Origin: Dryocosmus kuriphilus
Taxonomy: Eukaryota; Arthropoda; Insecta; Hymenoptera; Cynipidae
NCBI GenBank assembly: GCA_038277395.1
Contig: CM076190.1
Location: forward strand, 232,964,618-233,028,617
Length of the DNA stretch: 64,000 nucleotides
Reading direction: 5' to 3'
The notes under the pieces: model-generated
What the model was told of the DNA's origin: nothing
Seen by the model: the letters and a program-made list of their open reading frames with translations, nothing else
Database searches by the model: none
Shown: positions 1-10,660 of the stretch, piece by piece
Layout of the letters: each line of letters starts with the position of its first letter
Numbering within the stretch: position 1 is the stretch's first letter
Made by a program: the position numbers and the translations under genes

Positions 1-242
1 CCTTTCGAAGAGGAAGTGCTCGCTTGACCCTGCATAGGGAAACGTCATTAGCGTTCATCCCCGAGAGCGAATTGCTAATAGATTTCGCGAGATACTCAGC
101 ACTCACTCATGTTCAAGGCAATTCGTTATTGAATCCATTGGGACGGTAGATGTAACAACAAACAATAGTACTATCAACTGCGAAGTTTTCCTCATAAGGA
201 CGCCAATTGATCACCCCATAATAGAAGGGATTTTAGGAAGTC
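1..242 (+). pseudogene. Retropepsin fragment of an errantivirus-like retroelement
   Basis: From about 125 to 236 one frame reads as the C-terminal half of an insect retroviral-type aspartic protease: VIESIGTVDV, then STINCEVFLI, then DHPIIEGILG, which is the usual flap-to-ILG layout. The DTG active-site half would lie before the window or has decayed. A second, different protease lies downstream of gag (1561-1887), so this piece is not the protease of the gag that follows. It is closer to the protease remnant of the second element near 26.4 kb (VIESVGTRDL, QNVTCEIII). Likely a remnant of another copy. Confidence 0.45.
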
Positions 243-319
243 TAGCTCTCGAAAGCATAGGCATGTAAATGCACATAGAGATTAAGCCAGTATGACGCAA
301 AACGCGACTAAAAATCCGG

Positions 320-1561
320 TTGTACCCACATAAAGAGAGCGCAGCCCCGGTAAACTCTCGTGACACTTCCACCAAAGATAACGGGAATGATTTAGCAGCC
401 ATCAGTGAGCAAACTCAAACCAACATGATGAACATTAGCGCCGCGATGGCCACCGACCCTGAGGGGATGACCCTAAAACAAAGCACCATTCATATTCCAG
501 CTTTTTACGGAAGAACAACCTCATTAAAAGAATTTTTTCATGATGTAGATAACGCTTCGATTAATTTTATGAATTCAGCGGAACCGGCATTTATAAAAGT
601 TACCTTGAGCAAGCGTAAAGGGGTTGCGCGTAAAAGTGTCCGCGACAAGCAATTCCAAACGCTTAAAGAGTTAGTCGCGCATCTGAAGAAACGCTTCGCT
701 CCCAGTAAAAAGTACCAGTGGTACTTCGAGGCAATCGTGAAACTTCGCATTCGACAAAAGGAGAGCGTCAGTGACTATTATGACAGAACATTCGGGCTTA
801 TTAGTGGAGCTAAGCATTCTTTAGAGAAAAAGTACGCAGGCGCTGGAAACAAACCGTCCATGATAATGAAGCCACTAATTAATTGTGCTCGAGACGCTTA
901 TGTCCGCGGATTGCCCGACGATATGTCAACATTTGTGGGTACCAGAAACCCTAAGGGTTTTCATAAAGCCTATGAGCACGCGTTACGTGGAGAACGACAA
1001 AAATACGCAGAAAAAACGAGGGGAACAACGTTATCAGCCTATTACATTTCAAAACAAGAGCAATATCCTGATATGTAACAATCACCTAGCCCCTACACCA
1101 AGCTAATGGAGGGAGTTCGTAAACCTAAGCGAACAGAGCAACCTCTACAGCGATTATTCCTGCCCAGCTATGAGATCCAATACCATCATCTGTCCTATTC
1201 ACCTTTCCCTACACATCCAATGTATCGCAACATATATGGATCGCCATATTCCTATCCACCTATGTATCCGCCTAATTCTGGATAACCCTACCCTACGACA
1301 TACTTGTCTCCACTACCTGGAGCAACTAACACACTTCCGTGGCCGTCAGTTTTGCCTCACTCAGCCGAAAGGCCTGTATCACCGTGGCCGGTATCACCAA
1401 GGCCGGTATCACAAAGACCGCTGCCTTTAAACCATCAACGGATCCATCGTACGGACGCAACCACGAGTCCTATTCTCAAGGAGCGCCCCAAGACCGTTCA
1501 TTTTTTGGAACGCCCCAGCGAATCCTTCGAACCAGCTATAAACAAGGAGAATCCCCTCTAG
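320..1561 (+). pseudogene. gag: Gag polyprotein of errantivirus-like element 1, two in-frame stops
   Basis: One reading frame carries a Gag-like protein from about 320 (no ATG there; first ATG at 425) to 1561, broken only by stops at 1076-1078 and 1283-1285. The first 250 residues look like a Ty3/errantivirus capsid: FYGRTTSLKEFF, then LVAHLKKRFAP, then YVRGLPDD near the end. The tail is proline/tyrosine-rich and includes YPPMYPP (1253-1273), which contains a PPxY late-domain-like motif, and three 15-bp repeats coding PVSPW/PVSPR/PVSQR (about 1375-1420). No CCHC zinc knuckle is seen. The protease frame (frame 1) overlaps the end of gag (frame 2), as expected for a -1 frameshift gag-pol layout. 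The two stops make it a pseudogene. Confidence 0.7.
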
Positions 1562-1887
1562 TGCGCCTAATAGCACCTGAGCTTCGTGATGGTAATGAAT
1601 CGTTTCTAGTAGATCCAAGGTCCAACGTAAATTTCCTCAAGCCTAGGGCGCTACGAGGAAATATCATTGTAGGCGATGATGCCATCTTTGTATCTGGAAT
1701 AACATCAGAAGTGATAGAAACTCACGGATCCGTATGGGTGCAACTACTCAAAAGTCGTGTCGGTTTCCATGATGTTTCCAACAACTTCTCCATCTCAGCC
1801 GAGGGCATTATAGGACGCGCTTACGTACGTCAAGAGCAAGCGCAACGCTTTTTCACAATTTCCTCGGAAGAATATCGGCACCCATAA
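1339..1887 (+). pseudogene. pol: Protease region of pol, element 1, with altered active site
   Basis: Open frame overlapping the end of gag by about 220 bp. Protease homology begins near 1560: FLVDPRSNVNFLKP sits where retropepsins have the D-T/S-G-S active site, so the catalytic triplet reads D-P-R and should not work. GITSEVIETHGSVWVQL and EGIIGRAYVR match the flap-side strand and the conserved I-L-G-R/D-F-L motif. The frame closes at 1887 and homology continues in shifted frames, so pol is already broken here. Recognition rests on motifs in correct order and on position between gag and RT. Confidence 0.65.
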
Positions 1888-2272
1888 CACCAATGCACCT
1901 CGTTGACTCGGAATCGAGATTAGCGCGATAAGAGCTAAAGCCAGAAGCTAAGCCCTTTGCCCGTACTATGAGATTACAAGCGCGCATGAAGAAACCCGTC
2001 GCTGTTAACCTGACACACGATAAATTACCTGAAGATATTTGCCACGCATCGATACCCTCGATGGTGGTTAAATTGGTGAAGGGATGGTAAGGAATCATAA
2101 CGGTGCATGCTATTCGTATGCCCACAACACCACAGATGCCGAAGTGGAACTTGGCCTACAACCTCAGTAACTCATCCCGTTTGATTACTGCGAGTTTCCG
2201 GGTACAAGTTCCAATGACTCTGATTCCCAGGACAACACTAACGTCAATGAAGAGTCTAATCCAACATATCGA
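1888..2272 (+). pseudogene. Degenerate protease-RT linker of element 1
   Basis: No long frame spans this stretch. It lies between the protease and the first recognisable RT residues and is presumably the frameshifted connection between them. Nothing else is recognised. Confidence 0.4.
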
Positions 2273-3767
2273 TTGAAGAGAGTAATCCAGAGTCTGCACA
2301 CAAGTCATCTTAACGAACTTAAGAAACAGCAAGTGTTGGAATGGGCTAGGGATTTCTCGGATATATTCCACATCAATGGAGAGATTCTTACCGTAACGCA
2401 TAAGGTACAGCATAGACTCCCAACCTTAAGTGATGTGGTAATCACGAAGAAGCAGTTCCGCCATGCGCCAGATGCGCAGCAGCAAATAATCACACAAGTT
2501 GACAATACAGCTCAAAAGTGGAGCGATTGGGCCATCCAAATCCCCTTACAGTTCCCCAGTCATAATCATCCCTAAAAAAATGTGTGCGTCCGGAAAATGA
2601 AAATACCGCGTGGTAAACGACTACCGCGCATTACATGAAAAAGTGATAGGGGATGCCTATCCCCTACCTAATATCATGGACATTTTAGATTAGGTTCGAA
2701 GGGCACAGTATTGCTCTGTTTTTGACCTTGCTAGCGGTTATTATCAGGTAGAAACTCACCCGGATGACAGGGCCAATACTGGGTTCTCCACTACAAAAGG
2801 GCATTTCAAATATAACTTAATGCAAATGGGGTTAAAGAATATTCCTGCGATGTTCCAGCTTTTGATGGACAATGTCCTTAAGGGAGTGCTGGGACTGGAA
2901 GCATTTGTCCATCTCGAAAATGTAGTCGTCTACACTGAGACCTTATACGAACACGACAAAAAGACTCGGAGAATATTTAGGCGATTTCGATGGGCCAATG
3001 TAAAACTCCAGCCGGACAAATGGGACTTTTTGCATCCTGAAGTGGCCTACCTGGGGCATATCATCGGATGCGATGGTGTAGGGCCCAACCCTGCGAATAT
3101 TTCGGCATCTAAACCATTTCCTAGGCCAAAAACAGTGTGCACCATAAGGCAATTCCTTGGTTTGTCTGGATACCATCAACGATTCTTAGAGAACTACGCT
3201 AAATTGGCGAAACTATTAGCGGATCTGCTAAAAAAGGACTCGAAATTCATCTGGGCACAGGAGCAAGAAGATGCTACTCCACCCCAATTACAAAAAAAAC
3301 TTAAACTGACTACAGATGCTTCGGAGTGTGCAGCGGGGGCCGTTCTTACCCAAGAGGTAGAAAAAGTAGACATGCCAGTGGCCTACTATTCCAAAAGATT
3401 GACAATTATTGAACGAAGATACGATATAACTGAGAAGGAGTACCTCGCAGTCACCTACGCGGTGCTGAATCTTAGACCGTATCTCTATGGGCGCGAATTT
3501 ATACTAGCGTGTGATCATGAACCTGTTCACTGGATCACATATGCTGACAATACGGGTCCAAGGCTCCTTCGTTTGAAATATAGACTCAAGGAATACCTAT
3601 ACGTTTTCGAATACAAAAAGGGAAAACTTAGCAGAGTGGCTGAAGCTTTGTCAGGAAACCCAGTGGGGTCTGAAGCAGCCTCTTCTAATGATAACTCAAG
3701 TGGCCTTAAGGCCACTGAGTTCATATCCACCGCATGCAATGCCTTAAAGCATCCTTTCGACAGATAG
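2273..3767 (+). pseudogene. pol: Reverse transcriptase and RNase H of element 1, catalytic DD lost
   Basis: The RT starts near 2273 (LKKQQVLEWARDFSDIF, the usual N-terminal connection), shifts frame near 2515 (SPYSSPVIIIPKK), has a stop at 2691-2693, and is then open from 2694 to 3767. Blocks in order: VNDYRALHEK, AYPLPNIMDIL, YCSVFDLASGYYQ, GLKNIPAMFQ, AYLGHIIGCDGV, TIRQFLGLSGYHQRF. The catalytic box, normally Y-L-D-D, reads HLEN (2910-2921), so both aspartates are gone. RNase H follows: KLTTDASECAAGAVL, TEKEYLAVTYAV, then ACDHEPVHW. These retain the D-E-D pattern. The RT is inactive. Confidence 0.8.
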
Positions 3768-5590
3768 GGTAGTGAGGGCGAAAGAGATCCCACAGGCGCC
3801 CAACCCCTCGCTGAACCCATATCTGCGCAGGATCAAATACGGCGGCCGCGGGCGGGCTGCACAGTCTTCACAGAAGGAAGAAAAACATAGCGGCACAGGG
3901 ACACTTTCCAAGCCAGTACTGTCAACCAGTAGCAGAGCTTCAATGACTTGGGTGCCATCACTAGGTCCGAAGAGAGTAAAGCCCATTCTAAAGAGAAGGA
4001 CACCAATTTTGGTGCCACTGTCAAACTTGCAAAAGTAAGTTATGCCTCACCGCCGATCTCGATTACAAGGAATTACGGAGGTCGAGGAATCCGACGAAAG
4101 CTACAAACCACCGACATCTCATCGTCGGAGGAGGTGTCCTCCGAGGACAGTGATGATTCTGATCCACCAGTCTTCCGAAGGGATCATAACCTGTTCCCTA
4201 GCGTCCGTCCTGCCTTAGCACTTCCAGTCCAAAATATAGCACCAAACAGACACCCCCCGATCTACTAAATCCGTCACTTCACACTCTACGCAGTCAGCCA
4301 ACTGAGGCATGCGTTCTCAATAATAAGGGAGAACTAGGAGGAGTCGTAGGCGTCTCGTTCGGCCAGAACCGTCCATGGAATATATCAAGGCCGGCACAGG
4401 GTCTTCAGACGAACAACTCGGTCGAAATTCAAGCTGCAACTGCTGCTCCCCAAACATCACTCGATAACAGCGTAACCGAGCAGAGTATCATCACCGATTC
4501 GAAATGTCTCATAGACAGTTATACCAAATGCTTGCCTACGAGCCAGAAAAATTGACGGAAAATAACCGACGGCAAGCCGTTATTAACAAACTCAAATTCA
4601 AGAAGCTACGCGAGACCATACCACCCCTAACCGTTTCTTGGCATCACGTTCCAGAAAACTAAAGATGACAATTCAGCCAAGAAATCCTCCGGAGATATTA
4701 TTTATGTACGCCCAGATTACACCAGCAGCGAGGATAGCGACAGTCCAGGTGAACAAGGCCACGAGGGACAAACCGACGAGCCCTCGTGTGTATCGGCATT
4801 TCGAGACGATGTAAGAAATTCCATAGGTGAGTTTAGTCGATCGATGGCTGAGCATCATTCATACTTTCGGGACCAGGAAGGGTTGAATCAATCAACTAGC
4901 CCTGATAAAGCCCAACTGGAAATCACGGCCGTGCCCGAGGGAGAACAAAGTTCGAATCTGTTTTGCCAACTGGAAAATATGGATCCTTGTACAGAAGTAG
5001 ATGATCAATTTCCGAAAAGGGCCGCTAAGTTCTTGGCATGGTTTCAAGGTAAGATTCAGCGTCAAGGAAGGCCTGAACAAAACGATGCTCCTTTAGAGTT
5101 CTGAGGAGAACGGAAGGAAAACGTCCCACCCGAAACTAAGACGAAAGTTGATATACCTGAAAAGGATCCTAGGGGCATGGTTGCTAAAAACGAGGGCATA
5201 CAATAACCCAGCTTCGCTAACACAGCCCAATTATCAACTCCAACTATAGCACCGTTGCAAGGAAAAATGCCTTTCATAGGTCTGCCTACCCCTTCTTAAG
5301 AAGAGGAAACTGAAACAACCAGCCAATTAAACCCACAAGAAATGGAATGGTCTGTTTCGCCCGATTCTTGCATTCTCCATGAGTGGACTTAGCCTCGAAA
5401 GTATCGAAGAGAACACTACGCTCACTACATTTCTGAAGATTGCGAACCTACCAATCCAATTTTTAAACTACTAATCGCCACCGACCGCGTGAACACTTAA
5501 GATTTGTGGGAAAAGCGACCTCGACATGCGTAAGTAATGGTAACTCCACCCAGTACGTACAGCACTTACTTAACCAGTATCAAGAAATAT
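3768..5590 (+). pseudogene. Long RNase H-integrase linker of element 1
   Basis: About 1.8 kb between RNase H and integrase with several short frames (for example 3948-4268, rich in Ser/Glu/Asp, and 4844-5104). Only the last part is clearly conserved: around 5330-5520 translation gives SCILHEWT, YRREHYAHYISED and PTNPIFKLLIA, matching the same place in element 2 (26,880-27,045: SCVLHEWTEP, YRRDHYAHFIAE, PTNPIFKLLIA). So at least this block belongs to the element. The acidic Ser-rich middle is unassigned. Confidence 0.5.
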
Positions 5591-5639
5591 CATTTTGATG
5601 ATATTAACTGAGGGGATGTTACACAAGGGCTAAGAAACC

Positions 5640-6800
5640 TAAGGCTAGAATTGAACCGAGACCAACACGGGACATGCCGTGTGGCCAGATCCGGCGACTC
5701 GCTAGGTTGTATACCACAACATATGCTAGCTGATTTGCTAGGCGACGTCTTGCGTGGTGGTCCACCCACCATCACGATAGGTTATGGGAAAATGGATGTC
5801 CCACCAGAGGAATCTCGTCAACAACTATTCTAAAACATACCGGCTCGCCCGATAGCGGTATATGTGGCCAGGTGAGCGAAAAGATGTGACCAATTATATC
5901 CGAGAGTGCAACAGTTTTCTCGAAAACAAACTAATACGGGCCCGCACACGCGAACATATGGTTATTACGGACACAACCATAGCGGTATTCGACACGGTGT
6001 CTATGGATACCGTTCGAAAGTTGACGACCGCGCCTCTTGGAAATAGACATACTATCACCATGCAGGACAATTTCTCTAAGCTGTGCATCGCAGAACCCAT
6101 CCCGGATTTAAAGACGAATACTGTAGCTCATGCCGTTGCCATACATCTCTTCGCACAATACGGAGCTCCCCGCTGCATCCTTACGGACCGTGGGGGAAGC
6201 TTTATTAGCAAACTTATGAAAAAGCTGGAAAAGATATTCTGGGTTAATCAATTAATCACCTCGGGATATCGGCCCCAGAACAACGGCTCTCTTGTTCGAT
6301 GTTACATAGTCTTGACGGACTATGTAAAACACTGTGCCAACGAACACGATGACTGGGACCATCTGTTACCTTTCGCGATGTTCGCGTATAACACCTTGGT
6401 TCAGGAATCCATAAATTTCACCCCGTTTGAGTTACTTCATGGGCATGCCGCGCGCATGCCAAATTCGTTCCCTCCTGCAGACAAATTAGAAAATTATGGG
6501 TCCTATCTTCGAGATCTGATTATTCTTTTTAATGAAATTCAAAACATAGCAGCTCGAAATATGATCCAAGCGAAGGAACTCTCAAAATTATGTTACGATG
6601 AAAAATCCCGGCCACTTAATGCACAGATCAGAGACAAAGTGACAGTTTTTAAAGACGCAAGTCAAAATAGGTTTGAAAAACGAGCAACTGGAACTTATTA
6701 CATCGTGGGCTTTACTGGAAATCACAATGTAATTCTCGAGGCCGACGATGGTACTAGGTTCACTAAGCACGCGTACTGGATCTTGTTCACTCACTGTTAG
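5640..6800 (+). pseudogene. pol: Integrase of element 1, zinc finger and catalytic Glu damaged
   Basis: The N-terminal zinc domain is damaged: relative to element 2 about 45 bases with its first histidine are missing near 5830, and the C-x-x-C pair reads CNSF instead of CNSC. From 5862 to 6800 the frame is open for 312 codons. Core motifs: VSMDTVRKL (first Asp), LTDRGGSFISKL (second Asp), SGYRPQNNGSL. The next residues are VR where the catalytic Glu (LER) is expected, so the D-D-E triad is broken. A C-terminal domain (TGTYYIVGF, NVILEADDG) and the final KHAYWIL complete the protein. This is the end of pol. Confidence 0.8.
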
Positions 6801-6825
6801 GTTCGTCGTTAAAAGTATAAAATAT

Positions 6826-6828
<3 letters not shown>

Positions 6829-6872
<44 letters not shown>

Positions 6873-6917
6873 TATATATATGTATATATATCATATATAT
6901 ATATATATATGTATATT
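6829..6917. repeat. (TA)n microsatellite
   Basis: Nearly pure TA dinucleotide tract with a few C/G interruptions, lying between the end of pol (6800) and the env-like ORF (7062). Element 2 has no such tract at the same place, so it expanded after the copies split. Confidence 0.9.
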
Positions 6918-7061
6918 TTGTTCTGTGTATAATACATGTATGAATGGTTATAGCTATAGATGCCGACGTTCTCTTTAAATGTTAATTCCTAAATTCAATC
7001 CAACAGGATATATGCACTCTATATCTTCGTGGCTTAACGGATGCATTGACCATGTACATGC

Positions 7062-7748
7062 ATGGGCAGAACTGCAGAGTTGTTCGTATTCACCATCCTA
7101 TGTATCAAGTACACTATAGCAGAAGACACATACAAACACCTACATTTCCAGTCGAGCACGGGAATGTACTACGAGTACCAAGGACACATGCGGGTCAAAG
7201 GCGCTAATTGGCGCAATAATACGTTTCTGCAAATTCGGAAGCTCTACAACTTCTTGGACTGTTATCAAACCAAGATAAAGATATTACTCAGATATTGTAG
7301 GCTTATGCTGGAAGAGGAATGCAATCGGACCATCACCAACTACGATATCTGGCCTAAAATGGAGGCAGCTGTTCGGCTGAAGAACCACGTTCAACAAGTG
7401 TTTGAAGAGCTGACCCATCACTCGACCAAGAAGTTTCCTACGAACTTACACTCTGGAATGAGAATAAGAAGAGCTACGCCGATGCTGGGATTCCTTAGCG
7501 GATTGGTCGGACATGTGTCAGGCTTATTTACGTACGATGATGGCCATGCTATGACTTCTAAAATCAACCTTCTCAATAAGGCTAGTGCTGATCTAGCACA
7601 CATAGTGGGCCAACAAAGTCATTTGGTGCGATCTCAATTTGAACATACACATAATATTATGAAGGATCTGGAAGCTCAAAAAAAACTGGCTTATGTGAAT
7701 GTTATTACTATCAATAAATCAATTGAACCATGCGAGTGCAGCTACTGA
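7062..7748 (+). CDS. env: Env-like (F-type) glycoprotein of element 1, N-terminal part
   Basis: An ATG-started open frame of 228 codons 260 bp after pol. It begins with a hydrophobic signal-peptide-like segment (ELFVFTILCIKYTIA), followed by an ectodomain with two cysteines (FLDCYQT, LRYCRL) and a third in EECN. A basic cleavage-like site RIRR at about 7462-7473 is followed directly by a glycine-rich hydrophobic segment (MLGFLSGLVG), the layout of the furin site and fusion peptide of baculovirus-F-type env proteins in insect errantiviruses. The frame ends at 7748, but homology goes on in other frames, so the gene is truncated relative to a complete env. Confidence 0.7.
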   Translation: MGRTAELFVFTILCIKYTIAEDTYKHLHFQSSTGMYYEYQGHMRVKGANWRNNTFLQIRKLYNFLDCYQTKIKILLRYCRLMLEEECNRTITNYDIWPKMEAAVRLKNHVQQVFEELTHHSTKKFPTNLHSGMRIRRATPMLGFLSGLVGHVSGLFTYDDGHAMTSKINLLNKASADLAHIVGQQSHLVRSQFEHTHNIMKDLEAQKKLAYVNVITINKSIEPCECSY

Positions 7749-8690
7749 ACGAGTCGCCTATGAAAAAGCGTTAGTGCAAAATCTTCATTCCATCGAACAA
7801 GGAATTGGTAATTATATGCATTGAGCTCAAAAACTCTTGAATATAATAAATAAGGCGCGAGATGGAAAATTGCATCCGTTACTTATGACGTCGCGACAAT
7901 TGGAACCAATATTCTGGGACATCCAGAATCACGCTCCCCGGGTAACGCTCCCCGTGACAGACCCACTTATTAGTGTGGAAGGGTTGGCTCAATTATCCAC
8001 CATTACCATAATCTCCGTGAATGCTACTCTCCAAGTTGCGATGGACATTTCTTTGATAGACAAGGCAGAATACGCCCTCTCTATGAATTACATCCGTTAC
8101 CTGTACATCTGCCTATATTGAACAACGGTACGGGAAGGGCATATGTGCGATCACCATTCACTCATTCAGCCATAGACTAAGACAAACGCACATATATGCT
8201 GCTAACTAGTGAAAATCATAACCGTTGCCGGAACTCCAAGGGCTACATCCTCTGCAATGGACTACTTTCAATCTACGAGGTAGCAACTCACGAGTCTTGG
8301 GAACTCCAACTCCAAATCAATCCAACCGAAGCATTATTTGAGTTATGCGTCATCCAAGTCTCCTATGATCGTGTACCCTTCTGGAAGGTCATACCGTCAC
8401 TTAATGGTTGGATTTACTCCACCGTCAGGCAACCAATGCAGAGGTACGCTGTGCTGGATACACCACCGTAAAGATAAGGCTGTACGGGTTGGGGTTTGTC
8501 CGACTTTCGCCCGAATGTACACTGAGCACTGATTCAGTAACATTACCCGGATTAGAACCTACTGCTGGAGCAGCCATCGTCATATACGAACCACCTATTC
8601 ATTTAGCATTTTCTATGCTATCCAGAAACCGCTGCCAATCAAATCTGCAAGGCCCTGTGCCTACTCTACAACAGTAAAATCGTTAGCAAT
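7749..8690 (+). pseudogene. env: Decayed C-terminal part of the env-like gene, element 1
   Basis: Frames at 7837-8121 (GKLHPLLM, ISLIDKAEYAL) and 8196-8471 (a Cys-containing ectodomain piece, SLNGWIYS) continue the env-like product but are separated by frameshifts and stops. The second piece aligns with the fragment at 29,074-29,313 in element 2, confirming common origin. No transmembrane anchor in an open frame was identified. Confidence 0.5.
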
Positions 8691-9450
8691 TCAGCAAGAC
8701 CCGCTATACCAGGAATGCGAAAAGATATTGGATCAATTAGAGCAAAAACTGTGACACATGATACATGGATCCTATGCAAGTCTGCGTCCGCTGGCTTTAC
8801 TGTTTCTACTCTACCCATGCCGCGCTAAATTGCTGAACCTCGGAGTTGCACGCTGATCAGTCAGACATGCCGTTTCACACCTCAGGCTCATCTCTCGACT
8901 TCGTCGGTAACCGGAGAATCATTAGAACCCCCGTCCAGTCTCAGATGTAACTTGGAAGCTACTCCGTCTGAAAACAAGCCTGTGTCTGCGCCACGCGCTC
9001 AGCTACAAGCGCAAGCACTTCAACCTGACTAAATTCGTGTATTTGATCCCGCCCTCCTAGGATGTCGTGACGTTCTTGGGTTCAAACTGACTTCTCGAGG
9101 AAGTCATTATCTCTTCGTCTACATCAAAGAAGTGTGGTCTGAAGTGAAAAAGAACAATCTCTCGGACACTTTTAAATATCGGGGACGATTATTTATATTC
9201 CAGGGCGGGTTTCTTACGGTAGATATCGCTGAGGATGAGATCGAACTATACCGAGTACAGGATCCGTGGTGCCTATACGTATTGTTAAAGTCCAGCTTGT
9301 GGCCCGGTAGATTGTTTCGCCATCATAGCTTATAGCATATACACGACCATTGGACTAAGTTCCCAGTGAGAGAGAAGGAGAGAGAAGAGTCAAAGGTGTA
9401 GCATAGCGTACGAGAACAGCGACTGTTGTCGACGCCGTCCACATAAACCT
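8691..9450 (+). other. 3' untranslated / LTR-proximal end of element 1
   Basis: No convincing coding frame. The tract 9352-9440 (GGACTAAG, a GAGAGAG-rich stretch, GTCGACGCCGTC) closely matches 30,571-30,661 at the 3' side of element 2, and 9195-9235 matches 30,418-30,460. This marks the shared 3' end of the family. No LTR ends or target duplication could be defined for element 1. Confidence 0.5.
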
Positions 9451-9555
9451 TAAAAATTCACGACTGATTTCATGAATTCTTAGCAGAGAATACGAATCAT
9501 TTAGGTCCAGATAATATAAAAAGTAATTTGAATAAATCTACTTTAATGCCACCCG

Positions 9556-10059
9556 TCAATAATCAATTTTATAGTGATACGCCGTTATAAATTGAGCTAA
9601 ACATTTCAAGTTCAATATGAACCTTCTAGATCCATCTGGTTTCGGAAAAAGGGAAAAGGAGGACAAGAATTGTTCTACTACCGCTTTAGATCTAACTACT
9701 AGTCCCATTGCTAATAACCTTTTTACTTCCTTTCCTAAACAACTTTCATCCTCTAACGAAAACTGCAAATTTTTATTAAAGCTCAAAGATTATGGTGGCT
9801 TTGTCTGGAAAGGAATTTCGCATCTTTTCACACAATTTGAGACAAAAAGGTCACTGGTGATCTTTTTCCACTCGGGGAGAAGATGAATTAGTCGCCCTGC
9901 TACTACTTTCACCTCTTTATTTACTTCTTCTTCTCTGCAAACGTTGACCGTTGGCTCCTGCTGGCTGCCTTGGGGGTGCTGCTGTATATGCTCTTGCCGC
10001 TGTATTGGGTTGTTTGGGGAGGTCTCTGTTGACAGTGTCTCAGGCTCTGATATGAACAC
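9556..10059 (-). pseudogene. DIRS-like reverse transcriptase, N-terminal part
   Basis: One minus-strand frame runs from 10059 to 9556 with a single TAA stop at 9790-9792. It contains GRLIHLLPEWKKITSD, CEIPFQTKPP, LGKEVKRLLAMGLV and FSLFPKPDGSRRFILNLKCL. That is the order typical of DIRS/PAT-group RT starts (strand near the G-R-L-x-x-F motif, then V-P-K-x-D-G-S-W-R-x-I-L-D-L). It ends before the catalytic box, so the element is 3'-truncated near 9550. It overlaps the gag-like frame at 10,040-10,059 in another frame. Confidence 0.6.
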
Positions 10060-10660
10060 CCCGTCTCGTATTCTTGTCCCGCCAGTTTAAAGTGCGCATT
10101 GGGAATGGTCTAGTAACCTTTTTACTAGTGAAAACAGTTGAACGAAGAGACGTGTCCTTGATGTCTTTGCCAATCTTCTCCATCGATTTCGCGGCGTAAA
10201 TTTCTTTCGTCCGCTTATCTACATACAATAAAGAACACGGTTTAGTCGATTGCAACAGGTCTTTCATTGATTTAGTCAAAATTGTAGAGATAAACGCCCT
10301 TCTGGCCGAAGAAACCTGAAAATGCAGCTGATCTATCAGTAAGCCAACATCGGATAATATTTCTATACACTCCAGACGATATAGCGTCCCCTCTTCATCA
10401 TTTAGTATCATTGTGATGCTTAGCCCTAACGCAAACAAAGCCGAACCCGCCAGATTTTGTTCCACGACGAAGAGCTGACCTATCTTGACATCCGCTTCAT
10501 TTAAAGTTGACACAATATCCTCGCTCATCTCTGGGGCCTCAAGAGGAATATTTCCTTACGTGGATATTTATCCATTACCTTCACCTTGATCTCCTTAGGC
10601 AACCCGTCCGTCAACGATGAGGACCACCTCGAGACCAAACCAGGGCACATGGTAGAATTA
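10040..10660 (-). pseudogene. DIRS-like ORF1 (gag-like) protein fragment
   Basis: Open minus-strand frame from 10528 to 10040 (162 codons) with LNEADVKIGQLFVVEQNLAG, LSDVGLLIDQLHFQVSSARR and MKDLLQSTKP, the helical layout of the ORF1 upstream of DIRS-type RT in animals. Similarity extends upstream to about 10,660 in a shifted frame (GLPKEIKVKVMDKYP). Reading direction and overlap with the RT frame support one element. No inverted repeats or recombinase were seen, so only a fragment is present. Confidence 0.5.
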
